Below the pieces are notes generated by a model that searched no databases, was not told the origin of the DNA, and saw only the letters and a program-made list of their open reading frames with translations. Positions 23,014-34,859 of a stretch of 64,000 nucleotides of DNA are shown here, piece after piece. This DNA comes from Amylostereum areolatum. Taxonomy: Eukaryota; Basidiomycota; Agaricomycetes; Russulales; Stereaceae. The stretch spans positions 62,001-126,000 of the forward strand of contig SAXG01000002.1 of the NCBI GenBank assembly GCA_012932865.1. Direction: 5' to 3'. How positions within the stretch are numbered: the stretch's first letter is position 1; every line of letters starts with the position of its first letter. A program made the translations under genes and the position numbers.

Positions 23014-25230
23014 TCATCGAACGCTCGGGGCATTGATGAGCTCTTCCACCCGTGAATTTCGAGGAGTGATTGTGCACTCAAACACGTCAGGGTGGCTGAT
23101 GAACAAATCAAATCGATGCCGTTCAATAGCTAACCACGAAGATCTTACTATGGGGGCGTACTTACCTGACTAACGTATCCGAGTTTTCGCACACCAACGG
23201 AATCTCATGGCCCATCTCGTTTTTCGCCCTTTCTACTCGGAAAGCGAACAGGATCGATACGGTAAAAATCCACAGGGATTGTTCGACCAGGTGCCGTCCC
23301 GGACATATCCTTTAGAATATAAAGTTAGTCTATGTATTGGGTGTGATCTGTCGAAGAATGTACCGCCGACCATAGCCAAAGGCATATGCCAGTCGAGGAT
23401 CATCAATAACTCTTCCGTCTGGCGATAGAAAACGTTCTGGCTTGAAATCTTCCGGATCTGGATATGTTTCTGGATCGTGAAGGATAGCCCTGCAACATGG
23501 CATATTAGGACAGACGAAGGGCTCGGAAGACTGAGTCTAGGCAAACCATGTATTTCCCCATACAATTGACCCTAGATATCGACTCCATGTGAGCACTGGA
23601 CAATGTCATACACGCATCTTGCGCGCACCTTTCGGAATGAGATATCCTTCGTATATGTCGTCTTTGGCAGTCATATGTGGGAGTCCTGAAAAATGATGCT
23701 AAGGAGCTATAATATGCTACGAATCGAAACACTCACCTAAAGGCACCGCCAATCTCCACCGTAGCAGCTCTCTAAACACAGCCTCAGCGTACGGCAAGGA
23801 GGCTCGGTCATCGAAGCTAGGCAGGCGATGAACACCAATGACTTCATCAAGTTCCTCCTGAGACCTTTGTTGTACGTTTGGATATAACGCAAGCGCGAGA
23901 AACAGTGACTTGAGCATAGAAACTGTCTGAAATACACGAGGGAGTCAGAGGATAGCACGCTGAGGAAAAGAGCACGGACCGTGTCAACGCCAGCTAGATA
24001 ACACGAGAATATGTAAGCCACGGAAAAGACAAAGAAAGGTGCCCCATACGTCCGTAGAGCGATGAGATGGCATCTGCGATCACCCCGTCGTCGAGCGAAG
24101 AAGACTTGTCCACATTTTGATTGTCCTCCAGATAGTCGCGGAGTATTGACGGCGGCGCCGTCCCATTCCTCTTTACATAGGTCTAAGGATGGAAAGGATG
24201 AAATTGTGTAGAAGGTTTACCATGCCAGATCGCACATAGCCGTATGTGTCACGTTTTACATTCTGGAATAGTTGTTTGCATCTTTCAGCCAAGATTTTGA
24301 AGCCCATTCCGGGAAGCCCTTTGGGTAGATGGCGTACTGTAAACGGGTTATACGCACTGAACACGTATTTTCGAGGGCAGGATACATACTCAAGGGAAGG
24401 GTGTTAACGAGCAAGGCGCCTGGAAGTACGGAAGAGTTGAGGATATGCATGCTCTCTTCAGATTGGGAGAGCAGTGGATCTCCGAAACTGTCTGCCTGGT
24501 ATCCGTACAGAAGTTGCAACATGATCGATCCGGTGGAGCTATCGAGGCAAAATTAGTACAATGTTGTCCTTTGCAGGCATGAGATGGCTGTATACAGCGA
24601 GATGTAGTCTGTGAACCTCGTTGGTGATTTGGACACCATTCGTAGAAACTCGTGAGCTTTGTCCTGTAGGACAGCGGAGTGTTTCCGTACTGCAGCGGCA
24701 CGAAGGCCGTAATCCGTAATCTTCCGCCCGTTGCGCCAGGTATCACTCAGGGATTGACTGGGGAAGTTCCACTCTATCAAACCAAACCTGTGTATCATCC
24801 TCAAGTGAGTATGCGACTGCTGCGAACGAGATGATCTACCGTACATGTCCACTATGGGGAGGGAAAACCGGTCCGAATAGAAGGCTCCCCGGCGTTCGAA
24901 TAGGTCTTTGATAACATTGACGGAGTTCAAGATGATGATGGACTGTCCGAATACCTGGACGGCAGAGATCGGGCCTGGTAAAGCGCGTCAACGACTACCT
25001 CCCAGCAGAACTTGAAAGTATCTAAACATACCGTATTTCTTTCCCCAGCTAGTATATGTCACCCATGGTTTGACAGCAGGAATGTCGAAAAGGTTGCCAA
25101 CAACGGGCAGAGGCCTGGGGCCTGGAGGAAGGAGACTGCGACGCCGAGAGTTGATGTAACCCCTCAAGGCGAACAGAATAATCAGACCTGCAACGATGTC
25201 AAGTCCAGTAATCATGCGCAGAGTTGACAT
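23014..25230 (-). CDS. Cytochrome P450 monooxygenase, ER-anchored
   Basis: Starts at ATG 25230 (MSTLRMITGLDIV) and ends at TGA 23014-23016, with many short introns. The N-terminus is a membrane anchor (IVAGLIILFALRGYI), a basic stop-transfer and a Pro-rich hinge (LLPPGPRPLPVVGNL). Later come the I-helix AGVDT, the ExxR motif in FRELLRWR, the PERF-like KPERFLS and the heme-ligand signature FGYGRRICPGRH. That signature is split by an intron and intact after splicing. The tail ends VEELINAPSVR. This layout is typical of the large expanded P450 families of wood- and litter-decay basidiomycetes. Substrate cannot be read from sequence. Its tail-to-tail neighbour is an epoxide hydrolase. Confidence 0.88.
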
Positions 25231-25686
25231 TGCCGTTTGGTTTGATGGTTCCTTTAGTGTAGGGGAAGGCGGAAAGCTTTTTACCGTCCGCTCTTTATAT
25301 GTGAGGCGAGCGAGAAAGGGCCCCAATTTAGTGTTTGTGATTCAGTAAACAAGGGCAACTACCATTAGGACCTTCGTTCCCCATTGGGAACACCTCGTGA
25401 ACATGAACCCTGGCGATGATTACACGACTCACGAGAAGCGTCCTTGAAGATGCACGGCTAAGATACCGTGAATGGGAGTTGTTCAAAAGTCCACAGCTGC
25501 AGAAGCATTGGATTGACGTGAACGTGAGTGCTCAGGACATTATCGCAACAACGATGCAGGGAACCTCCACGTCCCAAGATCAGTACTGCCAGCTGGATCG
25601 ACAGGAGAACCTAAAATCTGACCAACGGAAGTTGCATGTAATAATCAAGGGCAGCCGCGCCGACCGCCGACTAACCAGGTTGGTAT
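25231..25686. other. P450 promoter and 3' flank of BMS1
   Basis: Intergenic. The P450 TATA box lies within it. A plus-strand ORF (25416-25751) runs antisense into BMS1 and is not supported. Confidence 0.5.
25294..25299 (-). promoter_or_regulatory. TATA box of the P450 gene
   Basis: TATAAA on the minus strand (within ATATAAAGAG), about 64 nt upstream of the P450 start codon, a normal fungal spacing. It suggests a TATA-type, probably inducible promoter. Confidence 0.6.
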
Positions 25687-28600
25687 TTATGTTTTCTGCC
25701 GTTTCCGCCCACGACCACCCTCCTCTTTTTCCGCTGCTCTCTTGTTCTTGATACCTGCCAGACGCATATACTCCTTCTTCTCCTCCCGCTTCTTCTCGCC
25801 TTTCCGCTCTTCCGCCTTCTCGATTTTCTTCATCTTCACACCCTTCCTCTCGCCTTGCTTCTCCTTTCTGCGTGCAATTTGATCCTTGCGGATGGCTCGG
25901 ATCTGTTGCATGACGGCAAGAGCCTTCTTCTCCTCTGGCTCCATCACAACCGCACGTTTCTCCATGTAAGTAGAATGTGTTTTCGGTTTCATGAGCTTCG
26001 GTTTAGAGGCGTACGGTAGGCTGGCCTGCAACTTGCGCGGTATTTTGAGCGTATTGAATCGTCGACCAGGCCTTTCAACGGACTTGTACGTCGAGTTTAC
26101 GTTCTGAGGGGTATTGATTCCTGCATCACGGCGGACTTGACCAGTAAGACGCATGCCTATCCATTCCGAGCTGTTGGACAGCAAGGAAGATGTGACAGGG
26201 TTGTAGAATTTGCGAGGTTCGATCGAGTACCACGCCCGTAAGAATATGAGATCTACGAGCAACGGAGTTTGAGCAACATGTCACAGGTCTGATCGAAGTA
26301 AGCACTCACCACTCATGAGCACTTTATCCTCGAAGGTGGCTCGGAAAGCGCCGTCCGGCTTCGGTAACGCCTTTTTGACCTGGCCACGGATACCGGAAAC
26401 AGTACGGATGTTCGCTCCTTCGAACTTGGCCACCTCCAAGGCAGACGTGAACATGTCTCTGACAAACGCCGTGTTCTTGAATATCTTGAAGGGGACACCG
26501 GTAAGCTTGAGCTTCTTCACGATCTTGGTCGTTCGGTCGATATCCAGCACGACCCCAGTCGCCGACACGCGGAACGCGGTGGAACCAGTGCCCAAGGAAT
26601 TGAAGGCGCAAAAGCCGGTGTTCGGCTGGGCTACGGGACCATAGAAAGTTGCGTAACAGTGCATGTGTTCCGGAGTGTACTTCAGCATGCGCATACGGAT
26701 CGAGTGATCGTCCAGTGAGTAGATGGGCACCGTCTGGAATCTTCGCCAGCCAAGGCTGAATATGAGCGGATCGTTTGTCTTCAGCGTGCGTGTGTACCAT
26801 CGATGACGTTTGATGCGCACTTGAACAAAGCCAAAGCGTTCTTCCGCCGGTAGGAGGCCCCCGATGATAAGAGGTCGATGAGGATCGAAGTGTTCGACCA
26901 TTTCGCAGGGGACCGAGTCGAGCTCGATACGGACGTAGGAGCCTGGTCTGTATCCCTCCACGAGCGCGCGGGTTTCGACGTCGACATCCGCAAACTCTGC
27001 ACGATTAAGCTCCTTTTGCCGCGCAATCTCGTCCTTCTTCTCGTCGTAGAACGATTGCTTCGCTGACTCCGGATCGTCATACTGTTCATCAAACTTGCGT
27101 TTGAGAGCTTCTTTCTTGGCCGCGAGAGCTGCTGAGCGAGCAGCATCAGGATTTGAGGAAGAAGGGTCAGCTTTGAAGTCGTCCCCAGCGTCGCTCCCAC
27201 CCTCTAGGTCTTCGTAATCCCCGCCACCTTCTGCGTCCTCGTAATCCATATCTGCATTGCCGCCATCTTGGATCTCATCACTGCCCGTGATGAATAAGTG
27301 ACGGATAGAGTCTAGCATGCCCTCATCCTCCCATGCATGTAGCTCGGAGTCGGAGATGGCCTCCTTCGACATGTCCAGAACGTCTGCGTCGTCATCTTTG
27401 GCACTCTTGAACTGGAAGAAGTCGTCTTCGTCTCCTTGGGTCTCGTCCGCGAGCGCGCCTTGGGAGGTATCTTGTAGAATCTTCGAAGGCGGTTGGTCGG
27501 TCGCATATATGAGTTTTGTCCAGTCTCGTCGTTTTCTCTTGAATGGGAGCTCGGAGATGTTCCGAGCGCGCTCTGAGAGATTGGCTTTCCATTGAGGAAT
27601 GTCCTCGCCGCCTTCGACCTCGTCATCTTCCGCATCACTGTCGATGTCCTGGTCTTCATCGTCACCAAAACGGACCCGTCGCCCGTCGTCATTGGCGATG
27701 TCAAGGTCCGAATCGCTCTCCGCATAAGCGACGTCGGCGTCGTCACGGGAATCATCGCGCAGGCGGGGAAGCTGGTCTGTAGGTCTGCGACCGGAGCGAT
27801 GTGTCGCGCGCCCTGTACTGGGACCTGCAATGGCGTTGTCGTCGTCGTCGTCGTCAGACGAATCATCACCACTCTCCGCATCCTCTTCTTCACTCCCCAA
27901 GTCAGAGTCTGCGTCGTCTTCCTCGAATCCGCTATCGGCGTCGGAAAACTGATCTTCGTCGGCAGAACGACTTGACGACGGATCCACAGTGAGTGACTTG
28001 GACGACGATCCGAGCAGGCGGATATGACTACGCGCGACAACATCTTCCAGCGTTTCGCCAACATCTTGCAGGTCCATGACCATTTGCTCGCCCTCCCCTT
28101 GAGGAACTGGTGCAATATCAGACGGCGGGATAAGATCAGTCCAAAACACGAGGCTCACCATCTGTCCCCCGAGTAAAATTCCCGGGAACATTGACCCAGA
28201 CCGCGTCTTTATCGTACATGACACCGCCAACGTCGCTCATGGGGGCATGGACCAGGAGCTTTTTCTTCTCACTGAGCTTTCTCCGTTTCTCTGAATCGGC
28301 ATCTGGAAGAGGGCACGGGTCACCCAGCGCACTGAGACCCTCGATAGACAGGTCTCCAACACCAGGGATATGAACTTTGGTTCCCGAGCGGAGGTTGGTG
28401 CCCCTAAGGTAGCCGTAGACGGTGACCTTGCGATCGCACTTGCCCTTGGACAGACGGATGTCCTCACGTGGAGTGAGGTCCTCGAAACGATCGGCGAGGA
28501 GATAGGGATGGGAGTTTCGGAATACAAGGGGACGGAATTTCATGACGCTGATAAAACGAGAGAGGTTGAGGATCTCTGTGTCAGGATATCGACCGTTCAG

Positions 28601-29349
28601 AACGCCGGAGAGGTAGAAGAGTTTAGCACCCTGGTATATCTCCGTCCAGAAGCGCTTTTTCAAGGCCTTTTTGGTGGCTCGGAGGGTCGCGGCCTTTTTG
28701 ATGAGGTCCAAGTGAGTAAGGACGCCGATGACCTTAGGAAAGCCGTGGGCTTGGAGCACATTGAGGAACTCAAAGGTTTCCTGTACAACTGTCAGCAGAA
28801 GTTACATCGACAATTGGAGAAGGCGCACCATCTCGAAGCCATAGGAGCCGTCGATCATGAGCAAAATTAGGTCGGCGACTTTGCCAATGTCGATCATGGA
28901 GTTCAGGTCGTTATTGCATTCAATAAATGTGATGCGCCGTTTCTTGCCGCTCACGATAGTGACAGGCCCACGAATGTCATTTAGTGTCTGCTTGGTATAG
29001 CGACGGACAAGGCTCTTCATGAGGGTGGTCTTCCCAACGCCAGGAGGACCAACGACCGCAACAAGGACAGGAGGCGGTTCATCATCTGGTGTGCGGTCGA
29101 CGAGGGGGACATGTAAACGGGTCTGATCCTTCTCTGCTGCCCGACGACCCTGTTTCTCCGCTCTCCGACCCGACCTCGGCGCAAACGCCTAAGATACAAT
29201 GAGAACGGATGCACGAGGAGAAGAATGCAGAAGCCGTGCACCTTTTCGTTGAAGCCATGTTGTTTCTCCTTCCCCTTCCCCTTCTCCTTCTTTTCTGCCT
29301 TCTGCCCCGACTGAGCCGGTCGATGAGCTTTATGCGGGCGTTCCTCCAT
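25687..29349 (-). CDS. BMS1: Bms1-like ribosome biogenesis GTPase
   Basis: Starts at ATG 29349 ([20 protein letters not shown]) and ends with a basic tail, GRGRKRQKT, stop at 25687. After a Lys/Glu-rich N-terminus comes the GTPase domain: P-loop [54 protein letters not shown] and [13 protein letters not shown]. Then comes a beta-barrel segment ([20 protein letters not shown]) and a long acidic region. The conserved C-terminal Bms1 block follows ([46 protein letters not shown]) and a basic coiled-coil tail. Bms1 acts in the nucleolus in 40S maturation with Rcl1 and the SSU processome. The 649-codon central exon is intact. The gene is divergent from the Ppc89-like gene. Confidence 0.93.
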
Positions 29350-29563
29350 TGTTAAGGCGATATGTGTGCGGGTGTGAGGGGAAATGCGAGTCCCGAACGG
29401 AACAATTGAGTGCGAAAATGAAGGAATCCGCGCACACGTGACCCTCGCGGTAAGTTGACCGGGCGAGTTCGAGTTCTCCTTCTGCCATCATCTCGTCGAC
29501 GTCGCCGTGGCTCCCGCCCCTCCCCCCCTGTCCTCCCGCCAGCAAGGCACACCGCCAAACACT
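29350..29563. promoter_or_regulatory. Divergent promoter interval, BMS1 / PPC89-like
   Basis: Only 214 bp separate the start codons of BMS1 (minus) and the PPC89-like gene (plus), so the two probably share promoter elements. No TATA box is evident. Confidence 0.5.
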
Positions 29564-32500
29564 ATGCGACGCACACCCTCAGAGTTCAACTTTAGTATCG
29601 TGGGCGACGAGCAAGAGCAGAATCGAATCCGACTCGAACACAACCTCCAGCAAACCGACCTCTCCATCCACCTGTCCTCGACGCATGACGATGACGACGA
29701 CGACTATTCCATCGAGTATCCCCGTCACAACTCTGGACCTACACCGTCATTTTCCGCCTTTCGCTCAATGGAGCACTCAAGAGAAGACTTCGACCCAGAA
29801 GAAGGCATCAGTCATCTCAACGCATGGTCATTTCGCACCGGCGACGACGACGAGGGGGTCACTCATTACGTCGGAGGAGAAACTCTGTCGACCGCCGCTC
29901 ACCACGCGAGTGCTTTGACGCTGAGCGCTGGCCTGGGTGGCAGAGGCGCCCGGCGCGACATCAGCCTCAGCGGGGCCGAATACGACCCAGATCGTCCGCT
30001 GCAGGACCTCGTCGCCAATTACAACAGCAAGCTGAGCATGTTTGACGGTGACAACACGCGCTCCCGCTATCAGGTGCGCTTCTACCTCCATATACGTCAA
30101 CCCGCTCCAATGATGTTCGCAGCCTGCCGCTGTGCCGTTCGATCCACACGTAGCCGAGGCGGACAGCATTTTTTCTTCCCGCGAGGCTCGCGCCGCTGCT
30201 TCGAGAGTACGCTCTCCCAAGTCTGGCCAGTCTTCTTCATCGTCCAGCTCTGAACTCGAAACCCCCGACTCGAGTTCCGCCCGTCCCAAACTGTCCGACG
30301 CCTTGTCCCACCTCACCTTCTCCCCAAAGCGTCCTCGTTCACCCACTGTTCCCCGCGCATCCTCCCCCGCTCTTACACATTCTCGCTCGCACCGGTCACG
30401 AACGTCAAATAATATCCAACAACATGTATCACCTCCGTCCAGAGCGCATTCACAGTTCCCGACTGTACATGAAGAGGACGGCGGACCTACGCCGAGGCCA
30501 TCTAGAACACAAAAGCAGACCGCCTCCTCACGTGCTCCACCTCCCTCTCGTCCAGAGATCAAAGTCCGTCCACCAACGCCGTCCACGGCCAACTCCAAAT
30601 TCACAAAAATGGCTCGTGGGCTCGCGCGTGAACTCCAGGAGCAGGAAGAAGAAGGTCGATGGCAAGCACCGGATATGGCAGGCCTCCAAGGTGACGGTTT
30701 CGCCATGCCCATGCAAAGTACTCTCAAGACGAAGCAGCCCAAGACAGGTACCTGTTCCTGCTTTCCTTCTTTGGCATAAAGTAAACATTCTTTTAGGACA
30801 TGGGAACCTGTCGTACTCGATGAATGGCAAATCTTTCGCATTGCCAGACATCACTGGCCTTACCGCAGCTGTTGAGAGTCCGGCTAAGGCTGGTCTTCGC
30901 TATCGTCCGTACGAAAACGATGGGATAACCGATGGTCAAGGTAAAGCGCAATGCACGCATGGTAGTCGCCAAATCTGACCATGCTTTGTATAGCGCATTT
31001 GATCAAAACCTTTGGCCTTGTTCAACAACGCCTTGCTCACCTGGAGGCCGAGAACGGCACTTCCCGACGTCGGATGCAGGAACTCGAGTTTGAGTTGGAT
31101 GCCTGCAAAGCCGAGGTGGCTCTTGAGCGCGAACGAGTGATGCAGCGAGAAGAAGCGATTTCCCAGCATCGATACCAAATGCAACGCCACGTCGAGGCCG
31201 CCCAGAAAGGCAAAGCGCGCGCCCAAGCTGACGGCGAAGAGGACCAGAGAAGATACAAGGAGGCTGTGGAGGAGAAGAAAGGTGCTACCCCTCTCAGAGT
31301 GTGTGCAACTTCGACTGACCCTTCCTGCCAGCTCTCGAGGCGCTCATCGCCACGCTTCGCTCGCACATGTCTCGCCTTACCGGGGAGCTGGCCTCGCATC
31401 AAGCACTCCTAGATGAACTCCGTAGCCTCCGCGAAACAGACTCCGCGACGCTCCACGAGAAAGTCCGCGAGGTGGATAGGCTGCGGAATGAAGTCGAGAA
31501 GGTCGCGGGCGAGGTGGAGGTCCTGAAAGGCGTGGTGGAGGAAGGGCTGCGGGAGAGGAGGATGCGACACGACAGGAGTCGCATGTCTGAGGAGGAGATC
31601 ACCCAACGACAGCCAGAGAGCGATCACGAAGAGGATACCGAGGAAGAAGTCGGGCATGCTGATCAGGACACCGAGCGAGAAGATGAAGGGGAAGACATGT
31701 TCGTTGAGCGGGACACGCGCGATGACTCCCTTTACGCATCTCGGGATATCCAGATGACCGCACCACAGGGTCACTCGTCTCCTCGGCTTGGGACCTATCC
31801 AGACCGCACCATGCGTACCGACCGTGCGACCATCGACACCTCACCTGCCGCCGGCTCCAGTACACGTCGGTTCATCGACGAGTCCGAAGTTGAGCGCATA
31901 TCGCAAGAGCTGGAAGAGCGCCGCTCAGAACGGTCCGGTTCAAGATCGGCCTCACGCCTCGGGAACTCCCTCTCGCGCTCGCAGTCCAGCACCCACTCGC
32001 GTTCGTCGCATCGATCTGCGTCCATCGCGTCGTCCGTCTCCGGCTCTGAACGAGGAAGCTCGCGCAGTAACAGCCGCCTTGGAGCGTTCGTCGAGGACGC
32101 ACCGCCGCGCGCGCGCTCACGTGCGGGTACTCCCGACCTCGCGTCTGCCTCGCAGAAACTGCGCCGGCACGTTTCCAGCCCCCCTGAGATGCAAGCCCAA
32201 GCGGGACCTCGCCCACCAGCCCCCACACCCGCCCACGCGTCCGGCCAGACGGGTGTGGCAGAAGTTTCGACCCCGTACCCCTCGCAGCGCACGCAAAAAC
32301 GGGGCAAGGCTGCGGAACCTGCGGTCGTGGAGACGCCGTTCCCCCAGATCCGCGGGGCGCGTCTCGAGCGCCTTTTCTTCTCCGCGCCGGAGCACAATGT
32401 CAAGACGTGCACGGTGTGCCGTCGACGACGACGCCCGGAAGCGGCCGCGGAGAGCTTGAAGCGGCCGTTGTGGTACCCTCCGACGAAGGGGCGGAAGACT

Positions 32501-33112
32501 CGGGGTCACGATGAGGACGACGAAGAGGACGACGACGACGACGAGGGCTTCGAGGAGGGTTCTGAGGACATGATGAACCCGCCCGAGGCCGGTCCGAGCA
32601 AGGGCAAGGGCAAGATGACGGACGGTGTTGGGGCGGGGAACCTCGACTTTTTGACGCCGGGGACGCCGAAAGATCGATTGCCGCCTCAGACGGTACTCGT
32701 GCGCGTCCTGCGGGAACTCGAGGACGATTTCACGCATTACAAAGGGTGAGCCTGCCGATTCTGCGGTTGATAGATGTTGCTGACGACAAGACGTGGACAG
32801 GATCTATCTGGAGCTCGCTCATCAGTACGGACTCATGGATCCCGCGTCGAACGTTGTCAAGAGAAACGTGCTGGCGGAACACCTGCGGGAGGTCATCGAC
32901 GTGTTGGAACAAAGAGTACGTTCACCGCCTTGGTTTTCATCAGAATGGAAGTTCTCACCATGCTCCGACAGGGGGACCAAATCGCGTCGTTGTACGACCT
33001 TCTAACCTTCGAAGACAAGCCCGCCGCTGGAGCGGGCCCCTCGCAGAGCAAGCCTGCGCCGTTTTCTGGTCGGCCGCGTCCTACTTCAAAGAAACAGACC
33101 GCGTTCGCATGA
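29564..33112 (+). CDS. Ppc89-like spindle pole body protein with Cep57-type C-terminal domain
   Basis: Starts at ATG 29564 (MRRTPSEFNFSIVGDEQ); an in-frame upstream GTG is not a plausible start. Ends at TGA 33110-33112. The N-terminus is acidic and Ser/Pro-rich. A central coiled coil (FGLVQQRLAHLEAENGTS, HMSRLTGELASHQALLDE, VREVDRLRNEVEKVAGE) is followed by a long Arg/Ser low-complexity region. A short Cys motif (CTVCRRRRRPEA) comes next. The C-terminal block (VLVRVLRELEDDFTHYKGIY, DPASNVVKRNVLAEHL, GDQIASLYDLLTFEDKP) matches the Cep57 microtubule-binding-type domain found in fungal Ppc89. In fission yeast Ppc89 is a core spindle-pole component that anchors Sid4-Cdc11. Gaps between exons are short GT-AG introns. 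Confidence 0.8.
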
Positions 33113-33649
33113 ACGAGGCTCTCATTGTACTATTATATCGGTTCATATTTTTCGCCCAGCATCCTCCAGTCATACTTGGTATCAGCATATATCTTTATCT
33201 CGTCTGATAGACCGCCACGGACATCCATCTTGGTCCCTTGCATATAGGACGTTTATCTGTCGTCACTTGTACATTGAGGCTGCGATTCTGAAATGAAGTT
33301 CGTTGAGTAAGCTCAGAGTAAGCTCCAGGTATACGGGCCGATGTGACCGGCCGGCGTCGAATGTCCCAATCGGGACTCCGTGCTTCGGCCGGGGACCACT
33401 TTCGCGTTCGACACTCATCGACCAACAAACAACCACCCAGCCCTCTCAAGGTAGGGATCGCTGTTTCTGGTCGTCTGGACAGGCCAGACACGCGTGCTGG
33501 GGAGATCTATGACACACATGCCGACGTTTGGAGAGGTGGAAAGGATGGATGGGGTGGGAGGACGAGTGGATGACGCCGCGTTTTGACTCCTGTCCAGACG
33601 ACCCCTGGCCTTGGACTTGCTTTGCTCACTCTCGCCCTCAGAACCAAAA
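33113..33649. other. Intergenic region upstream of the uL23 gene
   Basis: This holds the PPC89-like 3' UTR and the promoter or 5' UTR of the ribosomal protein gene. Small ORFs on both strands have no support. A pyrimidine-rich CTCTCGCCCTCAG just before 33642 could be a splice acceptor of an upstream 5' exon. Confidence 0.45.
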
Positions 33650-34369
33650 TTGGCCGCCACGAAGAGCACCAAGGGCAAGGGCCGCGGCCGCCAAGAGTAC
33701 GTTCGTCCGTTCGTGGTACTGGTCGTCGCTCGCACGCTAACGCAGGTTGCCGGCAGACACCAAAACGACCGACACCAAGGCCAAGGCGGCGAAGAAGGCG
33801 GCGCTGCAGGGCGCGCACGGACACCACTCACGCAAGACGCGCACGAGCGTGTCGTTCCACCGACCGAAGACGCTCCGCCTGAAGCGCGAGCCGAAGTACC
33901 CGCGGAAGAGCGTGCCCCATGTGCCGCGCATGGACCAGTTCCGGACGATCGTCTCGTGCGTTTTTTCATCTTCCTCATTTCCTGCGCACGAGAAGGCTGA
34001 TTTGGGCGATCAGGCCGTTGAACACCGAGTCGGCGATGAAGAAGATCGAGGAGCACAACACGTTGGTGTTCTTGGTGGACATCAAGTCGAACAAGCGTCA
34101 GATCAAGGACGCGGTGAAGAAGCTTTGGGACGTGCAGGCGGCCAAGGTCAACACCCTTATCCGGTGCGTTCGCTTGGGAGGTGCTGGATTTACGTGTACG
34201 GTGTGCTGACGGGGGTGTAACGCAGACCTGACGGCAAGAAAAAGGCGTACGTGCGATTGACTGCCGACCATGATGCGCTGGACGTGGCCAACAAGGTACG
34301 GTGTATTGATCGCTGTTCGGGCGATGTGGTATTAATGGTTTCATGTGGGAACAGATCGGGTTCATCTAA
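33650..34369 (+). CDS. RPL25: 60S ribosomal protein uL23 (L25/L23A)
   Basis: The protein is a basic uL23: N-terminal Lys/Ala extension ([27 protein letters not shown]), then [60 protein letters not shown] and the end [18 protein letters not shown], stop TAA 34367-34369. It sits at the exit tunnel of the large subunit. Four short introns split it. The start is odd: the exon reads AAAATTGGCCGCCACG, so the expected ATG-GCC-GCC is replaced by A-T-T-G-G at 33649-33653. Either one T was inserted into the start codon, or the true ATG lies in an upstream exon spliced at the CAG near 33641. The start given is the TTG codon. Confidence 0.93.
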
Positions 34370-34859
34370 ACACAGTGGGAGGAGGGACCTCTGTGTGTGT
34401 GTGTGTGTGTGTTGTGTTATGTACTCGCTCTGTTTACGATGTATGCGTATGCCATGCCCATGATACGCCGTGCGAGAGTGCCGTCGATGAGGGAGAAGCA
34501 TTCTGAATCTGAGGGCAGCAGAGCTGTGAATAATGACTCTGATGGGAGACGAAAACCGGGGTGATGGACGGCGGGCGGGGCTGGACCTGGTGGTGGCGGT
34601 GGCGGTGGCGGGTGACCAATGAGGAGAGAGGAGGGAAGGGATGGAGGATCTGGGAGAGGTCGCGTCCCGTCCGTTGTCTGCTCCCGCCCTCTTCGCGTCC
34701 TCCTTTGCGCGTCCGTGCGCCTGCTCCCACTGCTTTCGCAGTCTCCACGCTCCTTTCCTGCTCACCGTCCGACCGCACGTCCTCACGTGTCTCGGTCACG
34801 TCTGCTCCTCAGCACCCTCCCCCCCAAATATACTGCCCTAGTAACCGTCCGTCCGCCCA
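34370..34859. other. Intergenic region upstream of the mucin gene
   Basis: This contains a TG dinucleotide repeat (34392-34412) and a pyrimidine-rich stretch before the next ATG, typical of fungal 5' UTR. Nothing else was recognised. Confidence 0.5.
34392..34412. repeat. TG dinucleotide microsatellite
   Basis: About ten TG units just downstream of the uL23 stop codon, probably in its 3' UTR. Confidence 0.9.

Noticed and set aside
25416..25751. 111-codon plus-strand ORF between the P450 and BMS1
   Set aside because: Runs antisense into the BMS1 C-terminus and has no domain.
27312..28115. 267-codon minus-strand ORF
   Set aside because: Out-of-frame shadow of the intact BMS1 central exon.
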